Assembly: GCF_947495925.1 (NCBI RefSeq)
Contig: NZ_CANMAU010000007.1
Span: 186,001 to 250,000 of the forward strand
From: an uncultured Algibacter sp.
GTDB taxonomy: Bacteria > Bacteroidota > Bacteroidia > Flavobacteriales > Flavobacteriaceae
Direction of reading: 5' to 3'
DNA: 64,000 bases
Below the pieces are notes generated by a model that worked only from the letters and a program-made list of their open reading frames with translations, ran no database searches and was not told the origin of the DNA. Positions 28,060 through 37,400 of this stretch are shown one piece after another. The translations under genes were made by a program, and so were the position numbers. Every line of letters starts with the position of its first letter. Positions within the stretch are counted from its first letter, which is position 1.

Positions 28060-28410
28060 ATGAAGAATTATGAATTTGAAAACCTTAAGGCATTCAACAT
28101 TGGCGATAAGCTGAAATATGTTTGTAATACTATAATTATTAAACACATTTTAAATGAAAAAACTGGCAACATAATGGCTTTAGCGTTGGACTATGGTAAA
28201 GTGTATAAGCCCAAGCTAACACCTTTTTCAACTTTTGTGAATGTCATTGAAGGAAAAGCAGAAATTGTAATAGATAACATATCTACATATTTACAAAAGA
28301 ATGAATCTATGGTTATTCCTGGTCATGTTTTATATACAATAGAAGCAAATGAAAGATTTAAGATGCTTTCAATTATTTTAAAAAGTGGCTATGATGATTT
28401 AGAGCCATAG
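28060..28410 (+). CDS. Small cupin-domain protein
   Basis: A 116-residue single-domain cupin. The beta-barrel pattern is seen at GKVYKPKLTPFSTFVNVIEGKAEIVI and YLQKNESMVIPGHVLYTIEA. The usual metal-binding His residues of cupin motif 1 are replaced by Lys and Ser/Thr, leaving only the motif 2 His (PGHVLY), so a metal-dependent enzyme activity is doubtful. It follows the 37-residue ORF and precedes the 58-residue ORF with short gaps, so the three are probably one unit. Confidence 0.8.
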   Translation: MKNYEFENLKAFNIGDKLKYVCNTIIIKHILNEKTGNIMALALDYGKVYKPKLTPFSTFVNVIEGKAEIVIDNISTYLQKNESMVIPGHVLYTIEANERFKMLSIILKSGYDDLEP

Positions 28411-28426
28411 GACAAAATCAATAATT

Positions 28427-28603
28427 ATGAGTAATTTATTTAAATCAGGTGATATAGTGTGTGCAAAAGTTAATCCTACAAAATCTCTAAAAGTTAGAAT
28501 TTTTGCTAGAAAAGTTTATTATTGTGATGTATATAATCATCCAGAAGAAAAAGAAGAAGTTTATTTTGAAAGAGAAATTGAATTTTATAAAAATGAAAAC
28601 TAG
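28427..28603 (+). CDS. Small conserved-looking protein, 58 residues
   Basis: The frame from ATG 28427 to TAG 28603 encodes MSNLFKSGDIVCAKVNPT and onward, with an SH3-like or KOW-like start (GDIVCAKVNPTKSLKVRIF) and an acidic C-terminal half (EEKEEVYFEREIEFY). The sequence has the compact, well-formed look of a real small protein and sits 16 bases behind the cupin gene. Function not recognised. One GTGTGCA unit of the arm-site type falls inside it at 28459-28465, probably by chance. Confidence 0.65.
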   Translation: MSNLFKSGDIVCAKVNPTKSLKVRIFARKVYYCDVYNHPEEKEEVYFEREIEFYKNEN

Positions 28604-29044
28604 ATATAGTTGAATTAGGAAAGTTCTTTTTTTAGGGAAGGCTACAAAACGGGATAGTCTACAAAATTAGGCTATAGGTTTGAGTTGTTTACACATATTT
28701 TTCCATTTAAAATAAACTTATTTTTTTTGCTACGAGTTTGGATATCTTCCCATAAATGAAAATGGTATTGAAAAAATATTAATAGCTCATAAACAAAAAT
28801 ATATGGATAATTTGGGCTTTCATCCATGGAGTATTAAAATCATAAAGGATAGCTCAAAATAGTCAATCGTTAAATCCATGGAATGATACATATTTAATAT
28901 TATTTGTATCTTTATGCTAACAAAGACAAACAAATTATGTTTTTAAATAGTTCTTTTTGACTTTAGTGTGCAAATAGGTGTGCATAATTAAAGAAAACAG
29001 TTTAATCGACTGTTTAACAGTGTAATATAAAAAGGTGGTTAAGT
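28604..29044. other. Right-end segment of the island without an intact gene
   Basis: Contains an open stretch ending at 28861 whose last 30-odd residues (GYLPINENGIEKILIAHKQK and onward) read like the C-terminus of a protein, but no start codon or upstream body exists. It may be a decayed gene end. The right arm-type repeat lies at 28966-28984. Confidence 0.4.
28966..28984 (+). repeat. Candidate integrase arm-type site, right end
   Basis: GTGTGCAAATAGGTGTGCA matches the left-end repeat at 19845-19863 in 18 of 19 bases and has the same orientation, with two GTGTGCA units 12 bp apart. It lies about 60 bp inside attR. Confidence 0.6.
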
Positions 29045-29057
29045 CTGCCACCCCGAC
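29045..29057 (+). repeat. attR core: 13-bp direct repeat
   Basis: Exact copy of the tRNA-Pro 3' end segment at 19720-19732, here without any tRNA body, so it marks the right boundary of the integrated element. Confidence 0.85.
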
Positions 29058-29064
29058 AAAATTT

Positions 29065-29103
29065 AAACCTGATAATCAAAATATGATTGTCAGGTTTTTT
29101 TGT
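29065..29103 (+). terminator. Intrinsic terminator beside attR, probably the ancestral tRNA-Pro terminator
   Basis: A 13-bp stem AAACCTGATAATC / GATTGTCAGGTTT with one G-U and a T run begins 8 bases after the attR core. It lies at the position expected for the original tRNA-Pro terminator before the element inserted. Confidence 0.75.
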
Positions 29104-29539
29104 TTCTATGGTTTATCGAGTGGATTTAAATAGTAAATAATAGAATTTTAGATTCATTTAATTAAAGGATAACAACAAGAAATATATTCTAAGTAAAAAG
29201 TTAAGCAGTTAATTGTATATTTCAACTTATTGATATTTAAGTTAATTCTTATATTAATTTGTTGGTTCAATAATGCTGTTTTTATGGTAAACCTTGGTCA
29301 ATGTTGTGTTTATTTTGAGCTATTCAAAAAACAATAGATTAGTTATTATAAATTTGAATTGATTCGTGTTTGTGATTATATTTAATAATTAAAGAAGTAT
29401 AAAATTCAAAAAAATACGAAAAAGGGTATAATACACAAGCAATGATGTTTATTTAAACTACAGCCTTTTTTAGGCGTTTTCTCTAATTACATTTTGGTTG
29501 AAAAAGAGGAGCGTATTGTTACAGAAAAATAAAATACAA
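29104..29539. other. Intergenic leader before the sugar-acid module
   Basis: AT-rich, no ORF and no strong hairpin. It must hold the promoter of the enolase-superfamily gene, but no exact TAnnTTTG box was found. Confidence 0.4.
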
Positions 29540-30697
29540 ATGAAAATTACAGCAGTTAAACCCTACCCAATTAATATAGGTGCGGGAAGTCAATTAGTCG
29601 TTAAAATTGAAACAGATTCAGGTGTATATGGTTGGGGGGCTTCTGGTCTATCTGGTCGTGAATTTGCCGTAGTAGGTGTGTTAAAACATTATGCATCTTT
29701 AATAATTGGTCGAAACCCTATGGAAATAGGTGCTATTTGGCAAGATTTGTATCGAGGCCAGTATTTTGAAGGAGGTCGCGTTTTTACGGCAGCAATTTCT
29801 GCAATAGATATTGCATTACATGATATAAAAGGGAAGGCTTTGGATGTCCCGGTATATGAACTTCTGGGAGGAAAGCAACGCGATTTTGTGGAATGTTTTG
29901 CATCAGTTCGTTTTTCAACTTTAGATGAATTGATTAGTCAATCTAAAAAATTAGTAAGTGAAGGTTGGGATATGCTTAGATTGGCACCTGCAGAGTTTGA
30001 GGATCAAGAGGATATTTCTCGTTTTCAACCAAGAGAGTCTATTGCGGTTATTGCGGAATGGATGATTGCATTGAGACAGGAAATAGGAAATAAAATTACA
30101 ATAGGTATTGACTACCATTCAAGGCTTAGTGCGGCTGAGACGTATTCATTTATGAAACGTATGCCTGAGGGGACTTTAGATTTCATTGAAGAACCCATAC
30201 GCGATGAAAATCCAGAAGCTTATGAAAGCTTGCGCAAAATGATAGACATACCATTTGCTATTGGCGAAGAGTTTGCTAGTAAATGGCAGTTCTTACCTTT
30301 CTTAGAACGAAATATTACGCAATATGCTAGAGTTGATGTATGTAATGTTGGAGGACTTACAGAGGCTATGAAGGTAGCTTCTCTCGCAGAGGCGCATTAT
30401 ATAGATTTAATGCCTCATAACCCATTGGGACCTATCTGCACTGCTGCTACAATTCATCTCGCAGCTGCTACACCTAATTTTAGTTGGTTGGAGGAAGTGA
30501 ATACAGGAGCACATGTGCTTACAAATGACCCTAAATATTATCCTGTACAACCTAAGTTAGAAGGAGCTCGCTATCCATTGCCAACAACACCTGGCCTGGG
30601 TGTTGAGGTTAATGAGGAATTAGCGAAAAAAACAGCTTTTGTCCCTGTTGAAATTCCGAGATTAAAAAGGAATGACGGATCTTTTACAAATTGGTAA
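29540..30697 (+). CDS. Enolase-superfamily sugar-acid dehydratase (mandelate racemase/galactonate dehydratase group)
   Basis: A 385-residue protein that would dehydrate an aldonic acid to a 2-keto-3-deoxy acid. I prefer the ATG at 29540 (MKITAVKPYPI) to the TTG at 29498 because it matches the usual enolase-superfamily N-terminus. Metal ligands are visible as the Asp in IGIDYHS, the Glu in FIEEPI and the Glu in AIGEEFAS; the barrel-end His is in DLMPHNPLGP, a motif typical of galactonate dehydratase-like members. A KDPG-type aldolase follows 17 bases later and a lactonase after that, so the three form a lactone, acid and aldol-cleavage series. The exact sugar acid is not readable; L-fuconate or a galactonate are candidates. 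Confidence 0.85.
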   Translation: MKITAVKPYPINIGAGSQLVVKIETDSGVYGWGASGLSGREFAVVGVLKHYASLIIGRNPMEIGAIWQDLYRGQYFEGGRVFTAAISAIDIALHDIKGKALDVPVYELLGGKQRDFVECFASVRFSTLDELISQSKKLVSEGWDMLRLAPAEFEDQEDISRFQPRESIAVIAEWMIALRQEIGNKITIGIDYHSRLSAAETYSFMKRMPEGTLDFIEEPIRDENPEAYESLRKMIDIPFAIGEEFASKWQFLPFLERNITQYARVDVCNVGGLTEAMKVASLAEAHYIDLMPHNPLGPICTAATIHLAAATPNFSWLEEVNTGAHVLTNDPKYYPVQPKLEGARYPLPTTPGLGVEVNEELAKKTAFVPVEIPRLKRNDGSFTNW

Positions 30698-30714
30698 ATA
30701 TTATTTTTTAGAAA

Positions 30715-31350
30715 ATGAATAGGGAAGAATTGGTTAAAGTTATTGGTGAAGAAAAACTTGTTTTTGTAACACGTTTAAAAGATGCCTCTAAAGCACAAAC
30801 CGTAATACAAAGCCTAGTTTCTGGAGGAGCAAAAGTCATGGAGATAACATCTAATACTCCAAATTATGCTCATGAAATATCGAAAGCTCGTAAATCATAT
30901 CCAGATGTTTTAATTGGAGCTGGTACAGTTGTAAATAAAGCCATAGCTGCAGAGGCAATTAATGCTGGAGCTCAGTTTTTAGTAACACCAAACTGCAATG
31001 TTGAACTAATTGATTTAGCTCATAAAAATGAGATACCGATTTTAATGGGGGCTTTAACGCCTACAGAAATTTGTGAGGCCTGGGAAGCAGGAGCAGATTT
31101 TGTTAAGTTATTTCCTGCAGATATAATGGGTATTACGTATTTTACTTCTATAAAGGCGCCATTAGATCATATTAAACTCATGGCAGTAGGTGGAATTAAG
31201 TTAAATGAGGTGAAAGATTGGATGACAAGTGGTGCTGATGGGATAGGTATAGCCAGTGTTGTCTCTGAGCCTATTTCTATCAAAGCGGATTATCAAATGA
31301 TTGAAGATAATGCCTCTCAATTTGTTACAGAAATAGCAAAATATAAATAA
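30715..31350 (+). CDS. KDPG/KHG-type 2-keto-3-deoxy acid aldolase
   Basis: A 211-residue TIM-barrel class I aldolase that splits a 2-keto-3-deoxy acid into pyruvate and an aldehyde. The Schiff-base Lys is in FVKLFPAD, the general base Glu in VMEITSNTP, and the GAGTV and GGI loops are present. The Arg usually following the Glu motif (EITLRT) is replaced by Asn (EITSNT), suggesting a non-standard, perhaps non-phosphorylated, substrate. It lies 17 bases after the dehydratase gene and 33 before the lactonase. Confidence 0.88.
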   Translation: MNREELVKVIGEEKLVFVTRLKDASKAQTVIQSLVSGGAKVMEITSNTPNYAHEISKARKSYPDVLIGAGTVVNKAIAAEAINAGAQFLVTPNCNVELIDLAHKNEIPILMGALTPTEICEAWEAGADFVKLFPADIMGITYFTSIKAPLDHIKLMAVGGIKLNEVKDWMTSGADGIGIASVVSEPISIKADYQMIEDNASQFVTEIAKYK

Positions 31351-31383
31351 AGATATCTTATTTAAAAAGAATAGTTGTTTCTT

Positions 31384-32400
31384 ATGTATACATTTAAAAA
31401 AAATATTGTTGGAGCACGTGTTGGACTCCTATTATCGCTAAGTCTTCTTTTGTTTCTTAACTGTGAAAAAAAGGAAAAGTATCCTGTTTATGGTTTTGTT
31501 GAACAATTTAGCCCACAGTTAGAGGGCGTTATTTCTAAAAATGTTAAAATTGAGTTAGTTGCTCAAGGTTTCAATTGGTCAGAAGGACCTGTTTGGATGC
31601 CCAAAGAAAATAAATTAGTTTTTTCAGATGTACCTGAGAATAAGATTTATCAATGGAGTGAAAAGGAAGGGTTAAATCTCTATATGCATCCTTCTGGGTA
31701 TACTGGTAAAGAAAATTTGCCTAAGGGTTCTAATGGATTAGCTTTAGATTTAGAAGGGAACTTAGTTATATGTCAAGAAGGGGATAGAGTAATAAGTAAA
31801 CTCGTATCTTTAAAAGACTCTCTAAGTCCTAATTTTCTTCCTTTTATTACAAATTATAAAGGCATGAAATTTAATTCACCTAATGATTTGGTTTATGACA
31901 GTAAAGGGAATTTGTATTTTACAGATCCTTCTTTTGGATTAGGTGAAACTCCAAGTCAAATAGGGTTTAACGGAGTGTATTTTCATGATAAATCTGGAAA
32001 CATAAAGCTTTTAGATAGTACGGTAAACAAACCAAATGGAATTGCTATTTCTAAGGATGAAAAAATTCTATATGTAACAGATTCCAATGCCGAGAGACCA
32101 TCCATTTGGGCTTATGATCTTGTGGGAGCTGGTAAAGTTAAAAATAAAAGAAGGTTTTTTGAAGCCACAGAGGCTTTACATAGAAGTATTGATAAGCAAA
32201 AGGCTGATGGCATGAAACTAGATAGTAAAGGAAACATTTTTTTAGCTGGACCAGGCGGTGTTTTGATTATTAATTCGAAGAGTGTGCACCTTGGAACCAT
32301 AAGATTGGATAAGCCAACCGGAAATTGTGAATTTTCAGATGATGAAGAGTATCTTTTTATAACCTGTGATGATTATTTATTGCGAGTTCATTTAAAATAG
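31384..32400 (+). CDS. SMP-30/gluconolactonase family lipoprotein
   Basis: A 338-residue six-bladed beta-propeller lactonase. The ATG at 31384 gives a lipoprotein signal (LLLSLSLLLFLNCEKK), so it is anchored to a membrane in the periplasm. Metal-site residues are visible as the Glu in WSEGPVWMP, the Asn in NSPNDLVYD, the second Asn in KPNGIAIS and the Asp in DSNAERP. It would open sugar lactones to the acid used by the dehydratase two genes upstream. Being periplasmic, it may act on imported or oxidised sugars before uptake, in contrast to the cytosolic lactonase at 54113. Confidence 0.85.
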   Translation: MYTFKKNIVGARVGLLLSLSLLLFLNCEKKEKYPVYGFVEQFSPQLEGVISKNVKIELVAQGFNWSEGPVWMPKENKLVFSDVPENKIYQWSEKEGLNLYMHPSGYTGKENLPKGSNGLALDLEGNLVICQEGDRVISKLVSLKDSLSPNFLPFITNYKGMKFNSPNDLVYDSKGNLYFTDPSFGLGETPSQIGFNGVYFHDKSGNIKLLDSTVNKPNGIAISKDEKILYVTDSNAERPSIWAYDLVGAGKVKNKRRFFEATEALHRSIDKQKADGMKLDSKGNIFLAGPGGVLIINSKSVHLGTIRLDKPTGNCEFSDDEEYLFITCDDYLLRVHLK

Positions 32401-32554
32401 AAATAATGTTTTGTTGAGAAGAACGTAGTTGGTTCTTGGTTTTTAAAAACTAACGCTAGTGGTATAATTTTATAACAATTGATTTAAAATTTATATGTTC
32501 CCTAATTGGACGAACCTGCGTGATAGCTAAATATTTCAGATGTTATAAAAGACT

Positions 32555-34375
32555 TTAATGATTAATCACAAGTTTTCCTGTCCAGGTCTTATTTTTAACA
32601 TGTATTCTATAAAGGTATAAACCCGAAGAAAGTATTGATTCGTTTATTTGCCAGCGCTCAACCCATTCTCCTTGTGGAATACTTTCTTTATAAATATGGC
32701 AAATACGTGTGCCTGAAATACTAAAAACATCAATTTCTAAAAAAGAATCCGCACTAATATTATTTATTTTGAAATCAGTGTATTCAGATGATGGGTTAGG
32801 TGTTACAAAAAGGCTTGATTTTTCCGTTTCCGGTTGAATTTCTTCTACTTTTTCTTCTTCATTTTCAGTAGGCATTTCATAAATTCTACCCTCAGTCATA
32901 CCTTGACTTTCAACAACTGTTATTTTTTGGTTTTTGTCAATATTATAAACTTTTTCTTCTTTTCCATTTGGCCATGTTATCATTAGACTATCTATTTTTT
33001 CAACTATACCGAGACCAAAATGTAATGGTTTAATACTTTGCCCCATTATAGTAGCTCCATGGTTTAAGCGATGGAAAGATTCATTGTTTGTATAAGCTGT
33101 TAATTTAGCTCCAAAGGCATTATAATTAACAGATAAGCCTTTTAGGTTTACTTGTAACCATGAGTTTGGGTTACCAGATTCATTCCTATAAAGATAAGGG
33201 AAGCTATTTACATTGCTTACTAGAATATCTTGGTAGCCATCATTATCAAAATCAAATACCTCTGCACCCATGCCATTAGCAGTCCCATTGGCACCAGATT
33301 CATTAGTCCACTCTTGATAGCCTATTTTGTTTTCCTTTTTTAAATTTTTGAAAAATACATTTTTATAAATTAAGTCGTTATCACCATTTACAACATAGAT
33401 GTCTTGATCACCGTCATTATCTGCATCAATAAACCTTGTACCCCATCCATAATGTCCATTTCCAACCCCTTCGTTATCCGTTTTATTAATGAAAGGTCCT
33501 TCTGGAGTCCCCATAAAAAGAGGGTTGCTTTTTGTTTCAGCAATGTTAGTAACATAAATATCAAAATAACCGTCATTATTGTAATCTCCGATGTCAGAAC
33601 CCATTCCACATCCGGTGTTAGTTAAATTATATTCGTTAGTTGCTTCGGCAAAAGACTTACCTTCTTGATTAATATAAAATCTACTTAGTCCAAAATCATT
33701 AACAACATACATGTCTATCCATCCATCATGATTAGCGTCAATAGGAAGACAAGACCATGTTCTACCAGAGTCGTTTAAATTAAGAGCGCCTTCAACTTCA
33801 GTAAACGTTTCATCACCATTATTTATGAGTAACCTATTGTCGCTGTCAAGGTACAATAGGTATAAATCTAAATCACCATCGTTGTCAAAATCCCACCATA
33901 AACCACCAGTACTACTACATTTTTCTGTACAGGGTATTATTTTAGATTTCGAAGTGACATCTATAAAAGTGCTTTTTCCTGTGTTCTTGTAAAGTTGTGT
34001 TCCGTTTTGATGTGAAAGTAACAAATCGGGATAGCCATCATTATTATAATCTCCCCAATTAGCGCCTAGTTTTAAGTCCGTTTTATCTGCATTGGAGTGC
34101 TGATTACTAAACCCTGATTTTTCAGTCACATCTTCAAACCAACCTCCTCTATTTTCTAATAACCTGCTCCATGTGCTTGGCGTTTCTTTATCAAAAGAAT
34201 TATAGGCAACGATAAAAATATCTAAGTCTCCATCTAAATCATAATCAGCAACAGCATTTCCAAAGTTTGAAGACATGTTTTTTGAAAAAATAGAAACATC
34301 CTTCTCCGTAAACTTTTGCGCATTTACTGAGAAACAAATACTTATAAATAGGAAACAAACCTTTATATTTTTCAA
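32555..34375 (-). CDS. VCBS/FG-GAP repeat protein with ASPIC/UnbV domain and T9SS sorting domain
   Basis: A 606-residue exported protein. A signal peptide (MKNIKVCFLFISICFSVNAQ) precedes about seven calcium-binding FG-GAP/VCBS repeats with DxDxDG cores (DYDLDGDLDIF, DYNNDGYPD, DADNDGDQDIY). An ASPIC/UnbV-like domain spans about residues 405-490 (including HFGLGIVEKIDSLMITWPNG), and a C-terminal T9SS type A sorting domain starts at TPNPSSEYTDF. Secretion by type IX and surface anchoring are therefore expected. It is the second gene of a minus-strand pair divergent from susC; a glycan-binding role is inferred from position. Confidence 0.85.
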   Translation of the reverse strand: MKNIKVCFLFISICFSVNAQKFTEKDVSIFSKNMSSNFGNAVADYDLDGDLDIFIVAYNSFDKETPSTWSRLLENRGGWFEDVTEKSGFSNQHSNADKTDLKLGANWGDYNNDGYPDLLLSHQNGTQLYKNTGKSTFIDVTSKSKIIPCTEKCSSTGGLWWDFDNDGDLDLYLLYLDSDNRLLINNGDETFTEVEGALNLNDSGRTWSCLPIDANHDGWIDMYVVNDFGLSRFYINQEGKSFAEATNEYNLTNTGCGMGSDIGDYNNDGYFDIYVTNIAETKSNPLFMGTPEGPFINKTDNEGVGNGHYGWGTRFIDADNDGDQDIYVVNGDNDLIYKNVFFKNLKKENKIGYQEWTNESGANGTANGMGAEVFDFDNDGYQDILVSNVNSFPYLYRNESGNPNSWLQVNLKGLSVNYNAFGAKLTAYTNNESFHRLNHGATIMGQSIKPLHFGLGIVEKIDSLMITWPNGKEEKVYNIDKNQKITVVESQGMTEGRIYEMPTENEEEKVEEIQPETEKSSLFVTPNPSSEYTDFKINNISADSFLEIDVFSISGTRICHIYKESIPQGEWVERWQINESILSSGLYLYRIHVKNKTWTGKLVINH

Positions 34376-34468
34376 AATCTTAGATAAATTTTTATTGAAA
34401 CAAAATAATACTTAAGCCTGTTAAGGAAAAGTAAAAACTATTCAAAAGATAGTAATTATTAGTATAAA

Positions 34469-37400
34469 TTATTTATACGTAATAAGTTGTAGCTTGTCAT
34501 TGTTATTTCCTACAAGAATGGCTTTAGATTTACTTGTGTTTATTTTTACCATAGACTTAGCATTATTTGGAGTGTAGAAACCGCTTTCTGTTAAGGGTAT
34601 GGCTTTAAATTGAGCAGTGCTATTTCCTTTTAAAAAAAGACCTATTCCGGCATCATTCCTTGGAGTTTCAATTTCAGAACCATATAAATTCCCAGATAGA
34701 ATGATGTCCAGGTTGTTGTCGTTATCAAAATCATCAATTACCATACTGTTTATGCTTGATAATTGTGCCATTTGTGGTAGTTTATGAAGATTAAATGATT
34801 TTCCTTCAACGTTTTCAACATAATATGAAGCAAAAGTATATGCCTTGAAATTTAAAGCGTTTTTTAAATTACTCCCATAAATGCCGTCTAAATTTGAAGC
34901 TCCAAAAGATTCAAAGGTTGGAAATTTTTCTTCTAAAGAAGGTATTTGTTCAAGTGAGCATGATCTTCCTCTAACAGGATAAATTTGTCCATGATCATAA
35001 TAGCTTAATACAATATCGTTTGTACCATTTTTATCAAAATCGTAACTATGTACTTGAAAAGGTTGCCCCTTAGTGGCTTTATATTTATAATTGAGACCCA
35101 GATTACCAATAATTAAGTCTTGATCGCCATCTTTATCCATATCTGCGCTTGTAACATAATAGTACCAACCTTCAGTATTCTTTAGCCCTTCAAATGTTTG
35201 TTTTTTAAATGTGCTGTTATGGTTTATAAAGGTAGTTACTGGCATCCACTCACCAACAACTATCAAATCTAATAAGTCATCATTATTAATATCAGCCCAA
35301 GTAGCAGATGTTGTTAGCCCCAGATTTTTTAGGTCTGGAATAACTTTATTGGTGACATCAATTAAGTAACCATTTCTATTTTCCAATAATTTAGAACTTG
35401 CCGGAAATGGGTATTTTTGTGGTGTTAGTCTTCCGCCTACAAATAAATCTAAATCACCGTCATTATCATAATCTGCAGGAATAACTACAGAGCTACTGAT
35501 GAGGTATCTGGGAACTCGCTGGGAATCTTTAGTAAAAATACCTGAACCATTATTTATGTATAATCTATCTTTTAGCATTTTACTATTAGGCTTAAACTCG
35601 TTTCCCCCACTGGCAACAAAAAGGTCTAAATCACCATCTGAATCAATATCGAAAAAAAGACATCCGGCATCTTCAAAGCCCTTATCTGTGTCCCATACAG
35701 GATTTTTATTTTCGCTGAATGTTCCATCTTTATTTTGTAGAAATAAACTCCCAGAATTACCTGCGGACCCTCCAATATAGAAATCCTCCAAGGAATCTCC
35801 ATTTACATCACCAACAGCTATCTGAGGCCCAAATTGGGACATTTTATGGGGTAGTAAAACCTCTTTTAAATAATCATTGTAAATGTTTTCTTCATGCTTG
35901 TAGCGAAGTTTTGTCTTTTGAGTAACGTCTTTGAAAATGGTTTCCTGCTTCTTAATTTTAAGGGAATTCTTAGTTGCTTTTTTTGAAAAGACATCAATCT
36001 GTTTATTAGCCTTAAGATTTTTGAAAACATTAGTTCTCCCATCTGGCCAGATTACTATAGCTTTATCAATGTTTTTGGTCTGTCCAATCCCAAAATGCAA
36101 TGCATCTTCACTTTTAGACATGTACCCTCTATTGTTGGTGGCCTCCACCATTTGCATTAAAGAGTCTTTTTTAAAAAGCTTTATTCGTGTCCCATAAATA
36201 TTGGTGTTATTTTCAGAAATTAGTTTAAATCTAAGGTAATTGCCTAGTTGTCTTTCGGAAGTGTTGTTTCTATAAATAAAAGCCTCTTCATCTATATTAC
36301 TTACAACAATATCTAAATCACCATCCAAATCTAAGTCTGCATAGCAAGAGCCATTTGAAAGAGTACGTTTTGCGAATCCCCATTCTTCAATTTTGTTTTC
36401 AAATGTTAAGTCTCCATTATTTTTATAAATATAATTATTTAGTTTGTCCTCTGGAGCCATTTGCGCTAATTCTAAAATATTAACAACATCCTGAAACCGT
36501 TTATTTTGTTTCTTTGCTTCCAATGAAATACTATCTAAAATTATTTCATAGGTGTTATTAACATCGCTGTAACGCATATTTCTTTTTATTCCGTTGGTTA
36601 CAAAAATATCCTTGAATCCATCATTATCAAAATCAGCGATTAATGGCCCCCAACTCCAATCGGTGTTTGATACTCCAGCTATTTGAGCTACATCGCTAAA
36701 AGTTGCATTTCCATTATTTCTGTGCAAGGTGTTAAACATATATTGATGATGCCATCCATTATCAACAATAGCCCAGAAATTTTCTGGGTTCATACCTCCC
36801 ATATTAGTTTTAATTCGCTTATGATCTTCTGCGACCATATCAACAACCATGATATCTAGATTTCCATCATTGTCGAAATCGGCAATATCACTACCCATGC
36901 TAAAATTTGAAATATGTTTGAAAGCTTCTAGATTATTGTTTTTAAACGTACCGTTTGAATTGTTTACATATAAGTAATCTGGTTTGTCGTAGTCGTTAGT
37001 AACATAAATGTCTTGCTGGTTGTCATTATTCACATCACCAATACTAGCAGAAAGACCATGCGCTAAATTTTTTATACCCGCCAGATTAGAAACATCAACA
37101 AAGCCTTTGTTAGCCCCCAAATTTTTATAAAGCTTATCGCTAAATCTAGGGTTAGCATATTTCATAGGTGTTTTTCCGCCAGAGCGGTTGCCGTAACCTG
37201 GCGGCTGGTTAATGAGGTACAGATCTATCCACCCATCATTGTCGTAATCAAAAAAATTTGCTTGGATGGAAAAACCGGGATCACTAATACCGTATTTATG
37301 TGCGCTTTCAGTAAAAGTTAAATCACCATTATTGATAAATAGCAAGTTGTTGCTCTTACCATTTTTTTGGTGGACATTTTTACAGATATAAATATCTTGA

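Larger units (their letters stand above)
19733..29057. mobile_element. Integrated genomic island in tRNA-Pro, about 9.3 kb
   Basis: The bounds are the 13-bp att repeats at 19720-19732 and 29045-29057. It carries an integrase gene next to attL reading inwards, near-identical 19-bp repeats inside both ends (19845-19863 and 28966-28984), and a cargo unrelated to the flanking core genes. Cargo: a three-gene head-group cassette, a sigma-70 paralogue, an AraC-type regulator, a CsbD-like protein, a cupin and several tiny ORFs. No relaxase, VirB/Tra, helicase or replication gene is visible, so it is not a complete conjugative element. The integrase has an in-frame stop, so the element may be fixed or depend on another integrase. 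Confidence 0.85.

Noticed and set aside
27916-28146. A minus-strand frame of 76 residues
   Set aside because: It lies over two forward genes and has unlikely Phe/Leu/Ala-rich composition, so it is a shadow.
28459-28465. An extra GTGTGCA unit inside the 58-residue gene
   Set aside because: Single unit without its 12-bp partner and in coding sequence, so not taken as an arm site.
28745-28861. An open stretch whose end reads like a protein C-terminus
   Set aside because: No start codon or upstream body; noted only in the right-end segment of the island as possible decay.
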